Source of the DNA: CAZZBK01 sp964387325 | Lineage (GTDB): Bacteria > Planctomycetota > Planctomycetia > Pirellulales > PNKZ01 | DNA: 40,729 nt | Direction of reading: 5' to 3' | Assembly: GCA_964387325.1 (NCBI GenBank) | Contig: CAYLYE010000025.1 | Span: 1 to 40,729, forward strand | Shown here: positions 39,129 to 40,729 of the stretch, in pieces | How positions within the stretch are numbered: position 1 is the first letter of the stretch | Layout of the letters: every line of letters starts with the position of its first letter | Notes under the pieces: model-generated | What the model saw: only the letters and a program-made list of their open reading frames with translations | Databases searched by the model: none | What the model was told of the DNA's origin: nothing | Program-made: the position numbers and the translations under genes

Positions 39129-40391
39129 ATGAGCCTGACCCGTCGTACTGTTCTGCGTAGCTCGGGCGTGGCCCTGGCACTACCGTTGCTGGATGCGTTG
39201 TTGCCACGCGGCAATGCGTCTCAGGCCGAGATCAAGCGTCGCATGGTTTGCTGCTGCACGACGCTGGGCATCCATGCGGAGAATTTGTTCCCCGCTCAGT
39301 CGGGGCGAGACTTTGAACTCACGCCGTACTTGGAGCCCTTGCGCGGGGTACGAGACGAGTTGACCGTGATCTCGGGCTCGTCCCATCCGGATGTCGATGG
39401 CGGCCACTCGAGTGAAGCCTCGTATTTAACCGCCGCTCCGCACCCAGGTGCGTCGAGTTTTCGCAATTCGATTTCGCTCGATCAACTGGCCGTCGAGAAG
39501 TTGCCTCCGGCCACGCGTTACAGCTCGCTCGTGCTGAGCACGTCGGCTGGTAGTTCGATCTCGGTGTCGCGCAGCGGAGTTATGGTCCCTGCCGATGGGC
39601 GTCCGAGCGAGTTATTCAAGAAGCTTTTCGTTGATGGCACGGCCAAAGAGGTTGCCGAGCAGACACGACGCTTGCAGGACGGGCAGAGCATCATGGATGT
39701 GGTGCAAGACGAGGCTCGGCGGCTTCAGCAGCGCAGTTCGTTGGCCGACCGCGCCAAGCTCGACGAGTATTTCACGACCGTTCGCGAGGTTGAACAACGA
39801 CTGCGTCAGGCCGAAGCTTGGGCCAAGCGACCCAAACCCAAGGTTGACGTTCCGCCGCCGACCGACGTACAAAATGCCGCCGACTTTATGAATCGCACGC
39901 GATTGATGTTCGATCTGATCGAGTTGGCATTGAAAAACGATTCGACGCGCATCATCACGTTTCGCATCCAAGGACATAACAGCGTGCCTCCAATCGAAGG
40001 CATCACACAAGACTGGCACAACCTATCCCATCATGGCAAAGATCCTGAAAAACTTGCTCAACTCAAAATCATCGAGTTGGAGCAGATGAAGCTGTTGGGG
40101 AATTTTCTCGCCAAACTTAAGAGGTCGAGCGAAGGGGAGCGGTCGTTGCTTGATAACACCATGGTGCTCTACGGATCGAACTTAGGGAACGCGTCGAGTC
40201 ACGACACCAAGAACATGCCGATCATGCTGGCCGGTGGCTCGTTCCGCCACGGGCAGCACTTGGCGTTCGACGTTCATAAGAATGCGCCGCTGCCGAATTT
40301 GTTTGTCTCAATGTTACAGCAATTAGGCATCGAGGCCGACAAGTTCGCCTCCAGCACCGGCACGCTCGCCGGACTCGAAACGCGCAGCTAG
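39129..40391 (+). CDS. DUF1552 domain protein, Tat-type leader
   Basis: A 420-residue DUF1552 protein, the standard partner of DUF1592-group cytochromes. A twin-arginine-type leader (SLTRRTVLRSSGVALALPLL) begins the protein. Family landmarks are the sequence after the leader (RMVCCCTTLGIHAENLFPAQ), SGSSHPDVDGGHSSEASYLT, the helical part EYFTTVREVEQRLRQAEAWA, and the final region with LLDNTMVLYGSNLGNASSHD. The fold is related to DUF1501 and alkaline phosphatases, but no activity is known. It lies 82 nt behind the DUF1592 gene, with a hairpin repeat between. The two are probably co-transcribed, with the hairpin possibly adjusting their ratio. Confidence 0.92.
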   Translation: MSLTRRTVLRSSGVALALPLLDALLPRGNASQAEIKRRMVCCCTTLGIHAENLFPAQSGRDFELTPYLEPLRGVRDELTVISGSSHPDVDGGHSSEASYLTAAPHPGASSFRNSISLDQLAVEKLPPATRYSSLVLSTSAGSSISVSRSGVMVPADGRPSELFKKLFVDGTAKEVAEQTRRLQDGQSIMDVVQDEARRLQQRSSLADRAKLDEYFTTVREVEQRLRQAEAWAKRPKPKVDVPPPTDVQNAADFMNRTRLMFDLIELALKNDSTRIITFRIQGHNSVPPIEGITQDWHNLSHHGKDPEKLAQLKIIELEQMKLLGNFLAKLKRSSEGERSLLDNTMVLYGSNLGNASSHDTKNMPIMLAGGSFRHGQHLAFDVHKNAPLPNLFVSMLQQLGIEADKFASSTGTLAGLETRS

Positions 40392-40406
40392 GTCAACGAG
40401 TTGCAA

Positions 40407-40729
40407 CTAGGGCACATCACGGAATAGATCGTGCGCGCCCCATTGCTCGACGCCATCGGCGGCTTTCCAAAGCAGGTCGTCCAGTTCACGACTAAAGTTG
40501 CCGAGCTTCTTCTCGGTAGCATTGTCAGGTCGAGCATTGAACAAAATCGACCAGCAGAATCCTCGCGACGTGTGGACCAGCAGCGTCGCGGTGCCGGGCA
40601 ATGAGCCGCCATGCCACCAGTTGGCCCCTGGTTGCTGCGGGCGGATATTCCAGCCCAGGCCATAGTACGTCGGCGTGTCGACCGACACCGGAGCGGTTGG
40701 TCGAGCGGTCATCGCGACGAGACTCTCCG
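40407..40729 (-). CDS. Beta-lactamase-family serine hydrolase, C-terminal part (cut by window edge)
   Basis: At least 107 C-terminal residues of a class C beta-lactamase/penicillin-binding-protein-like hydrolase. The text YGLGWNIRPQ and NWWHGGSLPGTATLLVHTSR holds the family's third motif, here HGGSLPG. In planctomycetes such serine hydrolases often act as esterases or peptidases. The frame continues past the right edge, so the catalytic SxxK and YxN motifs are not visible. Its stop lies 15 nt from that of the convergent DUF1552 gene. Confidence 0.8.
   Translation of the reverse strand, partial: ESLVAMTARPTAPVSVDTPTYYGLGWNIRPQQPGANWWHGGSLPGTATLLVHTSRGFCWSILFNARPDNATEKKLGNFSRELDDLLWKAADGVEQWGAHDLFRDVP

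Noticed and set aside
1..40729. CRISPR arrays, tRNA or rRNA genes, transposases or phage genes
   Set aside because: Reading the intergenic regions on both strands gave no regularly spaced repeats, no cloverleaf-like sequences and no mobile-element proteins.

Overview
The window looks like a chromosomal segment of a planctomycete, probably of the Pirellulales type. The evidence is the protein repertoire: a PVC-type CxxCH heme/beta-propeller/HEAT protein, DUF1501, DUF1552 and DUF1592-group proteins, Tat-exported Gfo/Idh/MocA oxidoreductases, a giant secreted protein with an LExxR-type N-terminus, a secreted formylglycine-generating-enzyme relative, and a protein with DUF1559-like pseudopilin features. 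A beta-barrel porin points to an outer membrane. I see 27 protein genes (one cut by the right edge), no rRNA, tRNA or CRISPR array, and no transposase. There is one 10-N assembly gap at 20327-20336.

Layout. 0-2.6 kb, minus strand: secreted oxidoreductase and FGE-like protein. 2.65-11 kb, plus strand: exported ApbE flavin transferase, a 1961-residue surface/secreted protein with nested domains, and an M24 peptidase. 11-14 kb, minus strand: TolB-like propeller, DUF1501 protein and SAM methyltransferase; an 87-bp palindromic mobile-type repeat sits in frame at the start of the propeller gene. 14.2-16.9 kb, plus strand: a soluble histidine kinase followed by phosphatidylserine decarboxylase and phosphatidylserine synthase, the two-step route to phosphatidylethanolamine, with psd and pssA overlapping by ATGA. 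17-25 kb: a small secreted protein, an EboD-like 3-dehydroquinate-synthase homologue far from other ebo genes, a DUF11-repeat protein, a zinc-ribbon membrane protein, an OprO/P porin and a ClpP-like protein that lacks the triad aspartate.

25-29.9 kb is the most interesting regulatory stretch. A near-perfect sigma-54 (-24/-12) promoter precedes an ECF sigma factor gene. The next gene encodes what looks like an anti-sigma domain fused through one membrane helix to a pseudopilin-like (H-x-DG) domain, followed by a GT39-type membrane glycosyltransferase. A second sigma-54-type promoter with a structured leader precedes a conserved-looking protein of unknown function. This suggests a sigma-54 to ECF cascade controlled by a membrane or envelope sensor.

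30-40.7 kb: a large secreted heme protein, a CysE-like serine acetyltransferase, a second secreted Gfo/Idh/MocA oxidoreductase, a DUF1592-group cytochrome with its usual DUF1552 partner, and the C-terminal part of a beta-lactamase-family serine hydrolase. All functions are read from motifs and remembered family features; no database search was possible.
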